Shown: positions 18,001-24,721, counted from the stretch's first letter. The stretch: 31,251 nucleotides of DNA from RGIG2206 sp045648425 (GCA_045648425.1 JAZRNV010000047.1:1-31251), one strand, 5' to 3'. The notes: a model not told the origin generated them from the sequence alone. Program-made: numbers and translations.

Positions 18001-18553
18001 GTGAGCAAATATGCTTATAAATTTCGGTAACGGCTTTTTTTGCGTCTTTATCAACCGTCTCGCTGTTCATAGACACAAGCAATTCGGCATAAGCTTCAAA
18101 ATCTTCTTTTGCCAACAGATCATAAGCCGCCGTCGCAGCTTCGTCAATAAGCACCTCTTCTTGCTCACCGGTGAGTATTTTGAAGTTCGGTTCAACGCCT
18201 GCTGCAACAAAATTTTCCCGTAGAAAATCTATACAAAATCTATCAATAGTAAATATCGAAGCATTGTCAACCGACAGCTTTTGCTCCAAAAGACGTTTGT
18301 TATCCGGTTGCTCCAGGGATGCCTCAGAAAGCAAAGTATATATGCGTTCGCGCATTTCACCTGCTGCTGCATTAGTAAAAGTAACAATGAGCATATCGGT
18401 GATATCTATTGGAGCGGATTCATCGGTAATTCGCTTAAAAACACGGTTGGCAAGAACAGCCGTTTTGCCCGAACCTGCCGCGGCAGATACCAAAACAGCA
18501 CCCTTGGCCTTGAGAGCCAGCTCTTGCTGAGGTGTAGGATTAAACTTGGCCAC
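15056..18553 (-). CDS. addA: AddA, helicase-exonuclease subunit A (RecB-like)
   Basis: ATP-dependent 3'-5' helicase and nuclease of the AddAB complex, which resects double-strand breaks for RecA, the Firmicutes equivalent of RecBCD. The 1165-residue protein starts with the UvrD-type helicase: Walker A SAAAGSGKT at 23-31, VTFTNAAAGEM, VDEYQDTND (Walker B) and GDVKQSIYRFR. Further on are LSGNFRSRP, VMTVHKSKGLQ and LLYVAMTRA. The C-terminal RecB-family nuclease has GVADCVLFDDAGITVVDFKTD. GTG 18553 was taken as the start because AAGGAG lies 8 nt upstream; a GTG at 18562 is the alternative. It overlaps the end of addB by about 14 nt, implying coupled translation. Confidence 0.96.
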   Translation of the reverse strand: MAKFNPTPQQELALKAKGAVLVSAAAGSGKTAVLANRVFKRITDESAPIDITDMLIVTFTNAAAGEMRERIYTLLSEASLEQPDNKRLLEQKLSVDNASIFTIDRFCIDFLRENFVAAGVEPNFKILTGEQEEVLIDEAATAAYDLLAKEDFEAYAELLVSMNSETVDKDAKKAVTEIYKHICSLPMPDRWLDGVCRMYDCEAAGFDFWLEYVCKDITAMTKHYLYALNRVLLLIEQNDVVYANYYPITVALIDLLGALFDCGEKKDYDGLHTVLKYYSLPEIGRASKNSDAYIKDRAKAVVDEVRDEVKKYKDIFAFDKNETVLDIKTAGKQVKTLVRLVKLFRERFDKIKQDKGYMTFSDVELKTLQVLCEDIDGQLAIRPEAKELTTRYKEVMVDEYQDTNDLQNAIFNALSNDGQNMFLVGDVKQSIYRFRHANPLNFIKMRDEFPDFDDVTYPSKIILSGNFRSRPAICDFANYVFDALMTRQSSQIDYLPGDWLDPIATGLADNADCGAEVHLIDNGTFEDESAHIASYIKDCVEQKMQVSDGKGGLRDVKYSDFLILLRSYKSNSVTVVSALRARNIPVLAELKTDYYSRTEIMIIMSLLQAIDNPLKDIPLLSALMSPVFGFDADEIAQIRIGKREESIYSSLLEAAKHSSKCARFLDMMAKYRSWAATLPSDRLITKIYDDTGLLAIARAMDDGASRKANLLLLTEFAATYEQNGYKGLTSFLRYVERVANSNSDITGGTAVDTEDAVRVMTVHKSKGLQAPVCIVAALESKFNLRDASAGLVMHEQGGIGMRVCDSEKAIRYDTFARKIIANMEIKASVAEEMRLLYVAMTRAQEKLVVMSAEKNLAKKLQSVLPDVVEDDDGAKVAPYSVQNMRSLSEWLYVALLMHPDGAPMREYAQVDVPLRNTDGKGTVAVKIINSDSISCSDYESYKAEPIEIDLSDKLDYCYPYESLLKIESKYSVSALAKDVNSDEFVCTARPAFLNRDGMTPAERGTATHRFMCYADYERAMQSITKETELLVEQGKLTSRQADGVDESAVAAFFKSDLCAEILKAKRVIREGKFIYELPVSEIDSECNGDETVILQGVADCVLFDDAGITVVDFKTDRNIDEKELIDRYTKQLQLYARAFSANYSMPIKRCLIYSFWLNKTVEVVI

Positions 18554-21500
18554 CAATCTCACTCCTTCTTAGTTTTTCGATTGCTTCTTCAGGTTTAAGT
18601 TTTTCTACCTTGCCGTGGTCGGCTTCATCGCTTATCAAGCAGACCGAGCGATAGTTACAATATTTGCATACGCTCTTGCTTGACACGCTGTCGGTTGGCC
18701 TTATATCAGCACAGCCCGAAAGAATGCTGTTGCCGGCTTTTTTCAGCATTTCAACAACCAATTTGCCAACCAATTCAAGATCTGCCGCTTCAATTACACT
18801 GTTCTTTTTACCATCCGGAGCATATGGAACAAATCGACCGGAAAGCTCTTTATCCATTGCCGTTAATGAAACAGCATCATCGGCCAAAAGCCCATTCATT
18901 CGCATATCAGCATCCATCTTTTTGATGTTTGCCAGCTCATCCTTGTCGGAGGTTGTGTGAATAGGTCTTTTTGAAGGCATATACAAAATACCTGCAGGAA
19001 CAGCGCCCTTATAGCTTCCGCTATTAGTAAGGGTGAAAAGGTAAATAAGCATTTGCATATTCATGCCGTAAAAAACATCGGATAAATCAAACTGCTTTCC
19101 ACCGCTTTTATAATCTACTATTCTCAGGTACTTTTTACCCTCTGATTCAAATATATCAACACGGTCAACTTTGCCGGTCAAAACAAGATTTCCCTCATCA
19201 AGAGGCACCTGAAGAGCAGGATTTTCGTCACTGCCGATATATAGCTCACATTGTTTGGGGTCATAGTCGCTGACACTGAACTCTTTACCCAGTCTGGCAA
19301 TCACGTGGTCAAGTAAAAGAGCAATCCTTTCAAGCATAAAAAGTAAAGCAATGTCAAGTGTGTCATATCCTCCAAGAGTTATATCAGCATATTGGCGCAC
19401 GAGCCGTGCAATCTCACTGCGGCGCTCTTCACCGCTTATTGTCGCAAGTCCTTTGCCATGGGTCTGCACTGCTTTTTCAAGCACATAGTGCACCAATGTT
19501 CCTCGTCGCATCACATCCATTTCGGCAGAATTAATCGGCTTAGCCGACACTCCGTATTCACAAAAGAAGCTGAATGGGCACTTGGCAAACTGTTCTGCCT
19601 TTGATGCCGACATATGAATGCTCTTACCATACAAAGCTCGGGCGGTTTTTGGAGTTATGTCAACCTTTCTTACACCAAGGTCGGTAACAAGCTCAGGGGC
19701 CTCAATCCCCCTACTGTCAAGTTGACGGTAAAGAGACTCTGCATAAACGCAGTAGGCATCTGATGCAACAAGCTCTATTGCAGGCAAAACGCCCTCAAAC
19801 CTATCCATAGCTGTGTCGCGATATTTGAGGGTAGTTACTCCGTTAATATTATTTTGAATAAGTTTGATAAATTCAGAAGGGGTACCCTCACCGTCACCCG
19901 TAACGGTATGATATGTTATATAAATCTTATGGGAAGCGCTGCTCAAAGCGGTATATACATAATACCTTTCATCAACGGCGGCGTTGATGCGGTAATCAGG
20001 CAAACGCAACTGATGACTGATTATTTTTTGGCGCTCATCAAAGGTAAGCAACCCTCCTTTGACTGCAGGTCGGGGAAATTCACCGTAATTAGCGCCGACA
20101 ATAAATGTTATTTTAGGATTGCCTGCTCTGATTCGGTCGGCAGAGCCAATAATAACCTCATCAATTCTGTCGGGAATTGCGCCTATATCGCAGGTGTTGA
20201 GCATAAGCTCAAACAAATCGCAAAACTCGTCCGTATCACAAACATCGCCTTCGAAAACCTTAACAATATTGTCTATGCAATTAATAAGAGCGTCCCAGCT
20301 TCTGCGATGAAGGTCTGCATAATAAAACTCGCCGTGTTCATCAAATCGGGCCGCATACTGCTTTAGTGCTTTATCAGCGCCGGTTTCAATAAGCAAATCG
20401 TATACGCCGCGGCAAACGACCTTAATATCTTCAGAAACCAAGGCAGCATTCAAGCGTATAATAGGTTCAATAATCCTTTCTCTCGCGCCATTTATGCGCT
20501 TAAGAGCATCCGCGTCGAACTTTTCTTCCAATCCATTGGGGTTTTCGGTCCAATCGTTATACCATTTTGATCCGTTTTTGCCCCACATAAGTGCATAGTT
20601 TTCAAGCTCTGACGCCTCTTCGACAGAAATTGGTGACAAGGGAGATTTAATAAAAGGCAATATGCTTTCATTTCGAATGCTTCCCTTTGCACATTCAATA
20701 GCGCACAAAACAAAACGGAACAGCGCCAAAGAGGATGCGTCCACCCTCATATCGCTAAAGCAAGGCACGTTGTAATGACCGAAGGCATCAACTATTGTAT
20801 TGTGATAGGCGTTTATATCTCTTGCAATAACCGCAAAATCGCGATAGCGCATATTCTCAGTGCGCACAAGGCGACGAATGGTTGAAGCAACATAGTCGGC
20901 CTCTTCATATCTTGTTGGGCAAGAGCAGATAATCACATCTCCGTCGACACCTTCACCAATGCTTTCGCCACGCACAAGCTGCTCAACAGCACTCACTCCA
21001 GAACCGTTAAAGCGAAAGTTGTTTGACACCTGTTGAGGCGATGCCACAGCAACACCGCACTCATTGGCAATATCGATAATGCGAGACACAGCCCTCTTGT
21101 TGTTAGAGAAGAGGCCCATACCATTATCGGCATCATTAAGAGAATCGGTACAAATGGTTAAATAAACATCCTTTGCGCTGCGAATAATGCGCTCAATAAT
21201 TCGGTATTGCTGCTCGGTAAAATCAGTAAAAGAGTCAATGCACACCGTGCGGTCTTTAAAACAATCCACCTCGTTAAGCTGTTCATACAATCGGTCAAGA
21301 GTATCTAAAGAGTCGCTGAACCGCCGATTAAGCATGCCCTCATAAACCGAAAGAATGAGAGAGATATCTTGAAGCTTTTCTGTCACTGCACCATTCAGCT
21401 TAGGAGCCACGCGTACAAAATCCTCCGTACTGACAAGACTGCGTTTCATTTCAGAGTGCAGATCAATAAGATTTTTGCAAAATTCTTTATTATTAACTAC

Positions 21501-21827
21501 GTTGCCATAGATATGCAAAGTTTCTTTAACGCTGCGAGCGGCACGGCTCATCATAAGCAGCTTCACACCTTCATCGGCAACCGAAACAGCATCCGCACCG
21601 CAAAGAGCAGCAACACTTCGAGCGAGAGAGGTAAAACTTGCAACCTCAACAACATCTGCAGAAGCGCCGCCGAGCAAACGCAGCATAGCTCGTTCATTTT
21701 CATAGTTGTTCTGCTCAGGCACAAGCAAAACAATTCCCTTTTCGCCCGATTCAACAAACTGCGCAATCAGGTTATGCAAATGCCAAGTTTTGCCCGAACC
21801 GGCTGTTCCGTATATAATTTTAAGCAA
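18540..21827 (-). CDS. addB: AddB, helicase-nuclease subunit B
   Basis: The partner of AddA; its degenerate helicase part recognises Chi and its nuclease cuts the 5' strand. The 1095-residue protein begins with GTAGSGKTWHLHNLI (Walker A near residues 7-14). The C-terminal nuclease has LRIVDYKSGGKQFDLSDV. Four cysteines typical of the AddB [4Fe-4S] cluster are visible: one in AKCPFSFFCEYG and three in CKYCNYRSVC. The start is TTG 21827 with GAGGTGA 5 nt before it. Upstream ATG 21848 and GTG 21836 fall in the -10 element and the ribosome binding site. It is the first gene of the addBA operon. Confidence 0.95.
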   Translation of the reverse strand: MLKIIYGTAGSGKTWHLHNLIAQFVESGEKGIVLLVPEQNNYENERAMLRLLGGASADVVEVASFTSLARSVAALCGADAVSVADEGVKLLMMSRAARSVKETLHIYGNVVNNKEFCKNLIDLHSEMKRSLVSTEDFVRVAPKLNGAVTEKLQDISLILSVYEGMLNRRFSDSLDTLDRLYEQLNEVDCFKDRTVCIDSFTDFTEQQYRIIERIIRSAKDVYLTICTDSLNDADNGMGLFSNNKRAVSRIIDIANECGVAVASPQQVSNNFRFNGSGVSAVEQLVRGESIGEGVDGDVIICSCPTRYEEADYVASTIRRLVRTENMRYRDFAVIARDINAYHNTIVDAFGHYNVPCFSDMRVDASSLALFRFVLCAIECAKGSIRNESILPFIKSPLSPISVEEASELENYALMWGKNGSKWYNDWTENPNGLEEKFDADALKRINGARERIIEPIIRLNAALVSEDIKVVCRGVYDLLIETGADKALKQYAARFDEHGEFYYADLHRRSWDALINCIDNIVKVFEGDVCDTDEFCDLFELMLNTCDIGAIPDRIDEVIIGSADRIRAGNPKITFIVGANYGEFPRPAVKGGLLTFDERQKIISHQLRLPDYRINAAVDERYYVYTALSSASHKIYITYHTVTGDGEGTPSEFIKLIQNNINGVTTLKYRDTAMDRFEGVLPAIELVASDAYCVYAESLYRQLDSRGIEAPELVTDLGVRKVDITPKTARALYGKSIHMSASKAEQFAKCPFSFFCEYGVSAKPINSAEMDVMRRGTLVHYVLEKAVQTHGKGLATISGEERRSEIARLVRQYADITLGGYDTLDIALLFMLERIALLLDHVIARLGKEFSVSDYDPKQCELYIGSDENPALQVPLDEGNLVLTGKVDRVDIFESEGKKYLRIVDYKSGGKQFDLSDVFYGMNMQMLIYLFTLTNSGSYKGAVPAGILYMPSKRPIHTTSDKDELANIKKMDADMRMNGLLADDAVSLTAMDKELSGRFVPYAPDGKKNSVIEAADLELVGKLVVEMLKKAGNSILSGCADIRPTDSVSSKSVCKYCNYRSVCLISDEADHGKVEKLKPEEAIEKLRRSEIGGQV

Positions 21828-21846
21828 ACAAATCACCTCAAAAAGC

Positions 21847-21852
21847 ATTATA
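21847..21852 (-). promoter_or_regulatory. -10 element of the addBA promoter
   Basis: A perfect TATAAT on the minus strand lies about 20 nt upstream of the addB TTG. A convincing -35 is lacking: only T-rich sequence stands at the right distance. The predicted leader is very short. Confidence 0.45.
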
Positions 21853-21880
21853 GCGGGTGTTGTGCGCCAAAAATGGCACA

Positions 21881-21911
21881 AACCCCTTGAAAGCCAAGCT
21901 GTCAAGGGGTT
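21881..21911 (-). terminator. Terminator after the beta-propeller-like gene
   Basis: A perfect 10-bp inverted repeat AACCCCTTGA with TCAAGGGGTT (21881-21890 and 21902-21911), 11-nt loop. It sits right after the stop codon of the gene ending at 21917 and just before the addBA promoter. The T-tract is short (TTTG). Confidence 0.75.
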
Positions 21912-21916
21912 TCAAT

Positions 21917-22588
21917 TTATAACAAATATACGCCTGAAGCCAATCGAACAACCTGGTTTTCACCCGATTTGATATATTGGTAAACCGGCTCGTTAAAGGT
22001 AGCATACTTTTCAACCGTGTAGGTTTCAGTATCAACAATTTCAATACAGTTGCTGGCACTGTTACATACAACCAGTTTGCCACCGTCTGCATACAAACCG
22101 CAAGGACGTGAAAAAGCATTGTCCTTTTTACTGCCGATTCTCAGCTCTTCACGAATAGTACGGGCGTTGTACCTGAGTATGGTATCGCCATCGGGGAATG
22201 AAATCCATACAGAGCGGCCTATGCAAACCACATCACAAGGGCCAAACTCTTTATATTTAAGTGTACCCGACCAAACGCGCAAAGCTTGCTCATCATAAAC
22301 CACGCCCTCACCGGTGGGATAAATAAACAAACATCTGCCATCGGGCAAATAGGCGCTGTGTTGATTAACAAAGTCGTGAAGATTGGGGGTAAATATGGTG
22401 AAGTTTTCACCGAACTTACCTCTTAGATAAACCTCTCGAGAAACCTTTGAAATCTGTTTTGTGGAATAATCGTAGTATTTGTAAGAAACAATCGCCTGAT
22501 CGTCAAAGCATTGCTCGGTAACAACCATAATCACACCGTCAGGGGCTCCGACTATTTGAACCGCCTTATCATCAAATATCTGTTGCAC
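21917..22588 (-). CDS. Hypothetical protein, NHL/YncE-like beta-propeller fragment
   Basis: A 223-residue protein I do not recognise by name. No signal peptide or membrane segment is visible. The second half has repeats of beta-propeller type: GRSVWISFPDGDTILRYN, then FSRPCGLYADGGKLVVCN and NCIEIVDTETYTVEKYATF, resembling NHL or YncE repeats. That suggests a binding surface rather than an enzyme. The size is small for a complete propeller, so it may dimerise or be a partial fold. GTG 22588 has GGAGG 9 nt upstream. It has its own near-consensus promoter and terminator and is therefore monocistronic and likely well expressed. Confidence 0.8.
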   Translation of the reverse strand: MQQIFDDKAVQIVGAPDGVIMVVTEQCFDDQAIVSYKYYDYSTKQISKVSREVYLRGKFGENFTIFTPNLHDFVNQHSAYLPDGRCLFIYPTGEGVVYDEQALRVWSGTLKYKEFGPCDVVCIGRSVWISFPDGDTILRYNARTIREELRIGSKKDNAFSRPCGLYADGGKLVVCNSASNCIEIVDTETYTVEKYATFNEPVYQYIKSGENQVVRLASGVYLL

Positions 22589-22613
22589 TTTATTAGTCCT
22601 CCAAAATAGGTAT

Positions 22614-22627
22614 TGTAACGCTTTACA
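22614..22627. promoter_or_regulatory. Palindromic site TGTAA-CGCT-TTACA
   Basis: A 5-bp inverted repeat with a 4-bp centre, located just downstream of the predicted start site of the beta-propeller-like gene and before its ribosome binding site. It resembles operators of LacI-type proteins, including a CcpA cre site (TGWAARCGYTWNCW), but the centre is off by a base. An operator role is a guess from position and symmetry. Confidence 0.3.
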
Positions 22628-22640
22628 CCATATATTGTAT

Positions 22641-22669
22641 ATAATACACCAAAACTACACACCGGTCAA
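22641..22669 (-). promoter_or_regulatory. Sigma-A promoter of the beta-propeller-like gene
   Basis: Minus strand: TTGACC, 17-bp spacer, TATTAT. The predicted start is about 45 nt upstream of the GTG start codon, leaving room for the palindrome at 22614-22627. Confidence 0.75.
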
Positions 22670-22755
22670 CCTTTTTATTATATTTGGTTATAGTTTTATT
22701 AACTTGTAAATATAATAGATAAGCAAAACAATTTATAAATAATTTAAATTTGGTA

Positions 22756-22784
22756 TTGACAAATCAATCAATATTTAATATAAT
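22756..22784 (+). promoter_or_regulatory. Consensus promoter of tRNA-Cys
   Basis: TTGACA, 17-bp spacer, TATAAT: a full consensus sigma-A promoter, 15 nt before the first tRNA base. The 85 bp between it and the divergent promoter at 22669 are AT-rich with no further feature that I can see. Confidence 0.9.
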
Positions 22785-22799
22785 ATGATGCGTTGACAC

Positions 22800-22874
22800 G
22801 GTGCCATGGCCAAGTGGTAAGGCAAAGGTCTGCAAAACCTTTATTCCCCAGTTCAAATCTGGGTGGCACCTCCA
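22800..22874 (+). tRNA. tRNA-Cys (GCA), CCA encoded
   Basis: A complete cloverleaf. The acceptor stem is GGTGCCA with TGGCACC. The D stem GCC/GGC has loop AAGTGGTAA. The anticodon stem AAGGT/ACCTT has loop CTGCAAA and anticodon GCA at 22832-22834. The T stem CCCAG/CTGGG has loop TTCAAAT. The discriminator is T and CCA is encoded at 22872-22874. A terminator belonging to the first array repeat begins within five bases of the CCA end. Confidence 0.97.
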
Positions 22875-22878
22875 AACG

Positions 22879-22909
22879 AAAATCCGTTCTCTTTTGAGGA
22901 CGGATTTTT
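22879..22909 (+). terminator. Terminator of tRNA-Cys in R1
   Basis: AAATCCGTTCTC pairs with GAGGACGGATTT over 12 bp with one wobble, TTTT loop, followed by a T-run. Repeated in R2 at 23678-23708 and in R3 at 24527-24557. Confidence 0.85.
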
Positions 22910-23022
22910 GTTTGTATTATTCATTTTTCAATATTCATCATTCATTATTCATTAAGAGAGAACGGATTTTCGAATGAATAATGAAAAATGGAGTCGCACA
23001 GCTAATGAATAATGAATAATTA

Positions 23023-23051
23023 TTGCGGCTTCGCCGCTTTTATGCTATAAT
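23023..23051 (+). promoter_or_regulatory. Promoter within R1
   Basis: TTGCGG, 17-bp spacer, TATAAT, with TGC before the -10 (extended). The spacer contains most of a small GC hairpin. It lies about 20 nt upstream of the first lipoprotein gene. Confidence 0.75.
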
Positions 23052-23073
23052 ACACATAAAGGTTGGTGATGAG

Positions 23074-23622
23074 ATGAAAAGGATTTTCCTATTAACTATT
23101 TCTTTGTTGCTTTTATTTTCGCTTACTGGTTGTTTTGTAAGATTTTATATTGAACCACAAATAACCGAAGGTGAGTTTCCGTTTGTTTTAGAATATGAAA
23201 TGGATGGAGAAAGATATTTAATTGAAGATACGGTTGTTTGTTCTTTTGCCGGCTATGACCCATCAAATCCTTTTACAATGTACCCTGAGCGAGAATGGGC
23301 TGAATCACTAAAAAGCGGAAAAGAAAGAATAGCGTTAATAGAATTTGAGGAAAACACAGAATCGTTTTTTGTAGAAGGTAGAATAAATTATGAACATAGG
23401 GTTATTCTTGAGTACGGCAGAGCTGCATACTACATGGGCGATTCCGATGGTTTCTTATATCGTGAACCTTGTATAAGATATTATGAAAGCTATTATAATG
23501 AGGATACCGAAATGCCAGACTCATCGTTTAAAACTTTAACAAATGAAGAATTAGAAAAGTATTTTGGAATAAAAATTATAAGGTTTAAATTTAGTGAGCC
23601 AATTGAAAATAAATTTGAATAA
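23074..23622 (+). CDS. Small predicted lipoprotein (array gene 1), unknown function
   Basis: A 182-residue protein with no family that I recognise. The N-terminus MKRIFLLTISLLLLFSLTGC is a lipoprotein signal peptide with lipobox LTGC; C20 would be lipidated, placing the protein on the outer face of the membrane. The mature part is acidic and rich in aromatic residues, with GEFPFVLEYEMDGERYLIEDTVVC near its start. The ATG at 23074 is preceded by GGTGATGAG; an upstream ATG at 23023 lies inside R1 and is not credible. Codon use and AT content look lower in GC than the housekeeping genes. Its own promoter is in R1 and its terminator in R2. Confidence 0.85.
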   Translation: MKRIFLLTISLLLLFSLTGCFVRFYIEPQITEGEFPFVLEYEMDGERYLIEDTVVCSFAGYDPSNPFTMYPEREWAESLKSGKERIALIEFEENTESFFVEGRINYEHRVILEYGRAAYYMGDSDGFLYREPCIRYYESYYNEDTEMPDSSFKTLTNEELEKYFGIKIIRFKFSEPIENKFE

Positions 23623-23677
23623 TATTAAAGAAAATCAGTTTTTTACCCAGTTCTTTTTCGGACACGAATGACAAACG

Positions 23678-23708
23678 AAAATCCGTTCTCTTTTGAGGAC
23701 GGATTTTT
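23678..23708 (+). terminator. Terminator of array gene 1 in R2
   Basis: The same 12-bp stem, TTTT loop and T-run as in R1, about 55 nt after the stop codon of the first lipoprotein gene. Confidence 0.85.
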
Positions 23709-23824
23709 ATTTGTATTATTCATTTTTCAATATTCATCATTCATTATTCATTAAGAGAGAACGGATTTTCGAATGAATAATGAAAAATGAAGTCGCCCTA
23801 CGGCTGATGAATAATGAATAAGTA

Positions 23825-23853
23825 TTGCGGCTTTACCGCTTTTATGCTATAAT
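23825..23853 (+). promoter_or_regulatory. Promoter within R2
   Basis: TTGCGG, 17-bp spacer, TATAAT, extended by TGC. It is the same as in R1 apart from the hairpin loop bases and drives the second lipoprotein gene 20 nt downstream. Confidence 0.75.
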
Positions 23854-23873
23854 ACATCCAAGGGAGTGATTGT

Positions 23874-24473
23874 ATGAAAAAGTTAATAGCTATTTTTATG
23901 TGTCTGGTAATGTGTTTATCTTTTGTCGGTTGCAATAATTCTGAAAAGCAAAACAGTGAGGCAAAAGAACTTTTACAAAAAGTTTTAGATAATGAGCAAA
24001 ACTTTTCTTATAAATGTATGGTATTTGATAAAGTTACTGAAGAAAGCTTGAAAGAATTTAGATTTCGCACAGAGTACAATGCTTTAAATCCGTTTATTCC
24101 ACAAGGATATGCTTATGTTGATTTTGATTCAGATGGTTTAGAGGAATTGGTAATTGTAGATGCCACGCTGAAATTTTTTCTTATTCTTCGATATGATAAC
24201 AAAAATGTGAATGGGTATATTCTTGAAAATATTAGTTTACAAGATATTAAGACGGACGGCAGTTTTTTAAGCGTTAGATATAATAGTTATACTGCAATAA
24301 GTAGAGTTTCTTTTGAGGAACTTGACTCTGTAGTAACAAATCTTGCATACAAGGATGATTCGGCAAATACATATCAGTTGAATCAAAAGTCTGCCACAAA
24401 GGATGAAGTTGAAAAGTATTTTGATGATTGGAATGAAAATACAACCAAAATTTCTTGGGTTACAATAAAATAG
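23874..24473 (+). CDS. Small predicted lipoprotein (array gene 2), unknown function
   Basis: A 199-residue protein of unrecognised family. The first 20 residues are a lipoprotein signal peptide ending in lipobox FVGC (C20). After a polar linker comes YVDFDSDGLEELVIVD, a DxDxDG-type loop followed by a hydrophobic strand, as found in FG-GAP/integrin-like and EF-hand-like calcium-binding repeats. The rest is rich in Asn, Lys and Glu. GGGAGTGA lies just before the ATG. It shows no obvious similarity to array gene 1 beyond the signal peptide, although both occupy the same type of slot between near-identical repeats. Confidence 0.87.
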   Translation: MKKLIAIFMCLVMCLSFVGCNNSEKQNSEAKELLQKVLDNEQNFSYKCMVFDKVTEESLKEFRFRTEYNALNPFIPQGYAYVDFDSDGLEELVIVDATLKFFLILRYDNKNVNGYILENISLQDIKTDGSFLSVRYNSYTAISRVSFEELDSVVTNLAYKDDSANTYQLNQKSATKDEVEKYFDDWNENTTKISWVTIK

Positions 24474-24493
24474 AAGAAAATCCTCGGTTTTCG

Positions 24494-24670
24494 CCCGGTT
24501 CTTTTTCGGACACGAAAGACAAAAGAAAATCCGTTCTCTTTTGAGGACGGATTTTTGTTTGTATTATTCATTTTTCAATATTCATCATTCATTATTCATT
24601 AAGAGAGAACGGATTTTCGAATGAATAATAAAAAATGAAGTCGCCCTACGGCTGATGAATAATGTATAAT
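24494..24670 (+). repeat. Array repeat R3 with 3'-gene tail
   Basis: Third copy, core offset 848 bp from R2. The tail (CCCGGTTCTTTTTCGGACAC) and the core through CCCTACGGCTGATGAATAATG match R2 almost exactly, then the promoter end diverges. The hairpin position is retained with a different sequence (TTGCACttcGTGCAA at 24673-24687). Confidence 0.85.
24527..24557 (+). terminator. Terminator of array gene 2 in R3
   Basis: The same stem-loop as in R1 and R2, about 55 nt after the stop codon of the second lipoprotein gene. Confidence 0.85.
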
Positions 24671-24672
24671 TG

Positions 24673-24701
24673 TTGCACTTCGTGCAAATTTTTGTTAAAC
24701 T
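24673..24701 (+). promoter_or_regulatory. Diverged promoter downstream of R3
   Basis: TTGCAC, 17-bp spacer, TAAACT, with TGT before the -10. Geometry is the same as in R1 and R2 but the -10 is weaker. It is accepted mainly because it lies in the equivalent position. Confidence 0.5.
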
Positions 24702-24721
24702 TATCCTAAGGCGGTGATTGG

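Larger units (their letters stand above)
22876..23054 (+). repeat. Array repeat R1 (terminator-to-promoter intergenic element)
   Basis: First of three near-identical copies. In order it holds a terminator (22879-22909); AT-rich CATTATTCATT-type inverted repeats; an arm AGAGAACGGATTTTCG (22957-22972) exactly complementary to 22877-22892; a variable GTCGC..GCT segment; a small hairpin GCGGCttcGCCGC; and a promoter ending in TATAAT (23046-23051). From its start to GAAAAATG it differs from R2 at one position in about 115. It terminates the tRNA-Cys transcript and drives the next gene. Confidence 0.85.
23646..23856 (+). repeat. Array repeat R2 with 3'-gene tail
   Basis: Second copy. It begins with a tail (CCCAGTTCTTTTTCGGACAC, continuing to 23674) shared with R3, then the core from 23675: terminator 23678-23708, CATTATTCATT-type inverted repeats, complementary arm, hairpin GCGGctttaCCGC and a promoter. 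The core is offset by 799 bp from R1. Confidence 0.85.

Noticed and set aside
22614..22627. A true CcpA cre site
   Set aside because: The central bases do not fit the cre consensus (CGCT where RCGY is expected); kept only as an unassigned palindrome.
22913..22990. Clustered ATTCATTATTCATT motifs look like a short tandem or CRISPR-like repeat
   Set aside because: The units are irregular, have no unique spacers of constant length and occur as inverted as well as direct copies within a larger repeated element; no cas genes are present.
23646..23674. A second, degenerate tRNA gene before R2
   Set aside because: Only CCCAGTTC matches a T-arm; the complementary side of the stem and the acceptor stem are missing.
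23074..24473. Array genes 1 and 2 as a tandem duplication
   Set aside because: The protein sequences are similar only in the generic lipoprotein signal peptide; only the flanking DNA is duplicated.
22876..24701. Integron with attC sites
   Set aside because: The repeats carry promoters and terminators, and I found no attC-type core sites or integrase. The cassette idea is kept only as a general hypothesis.
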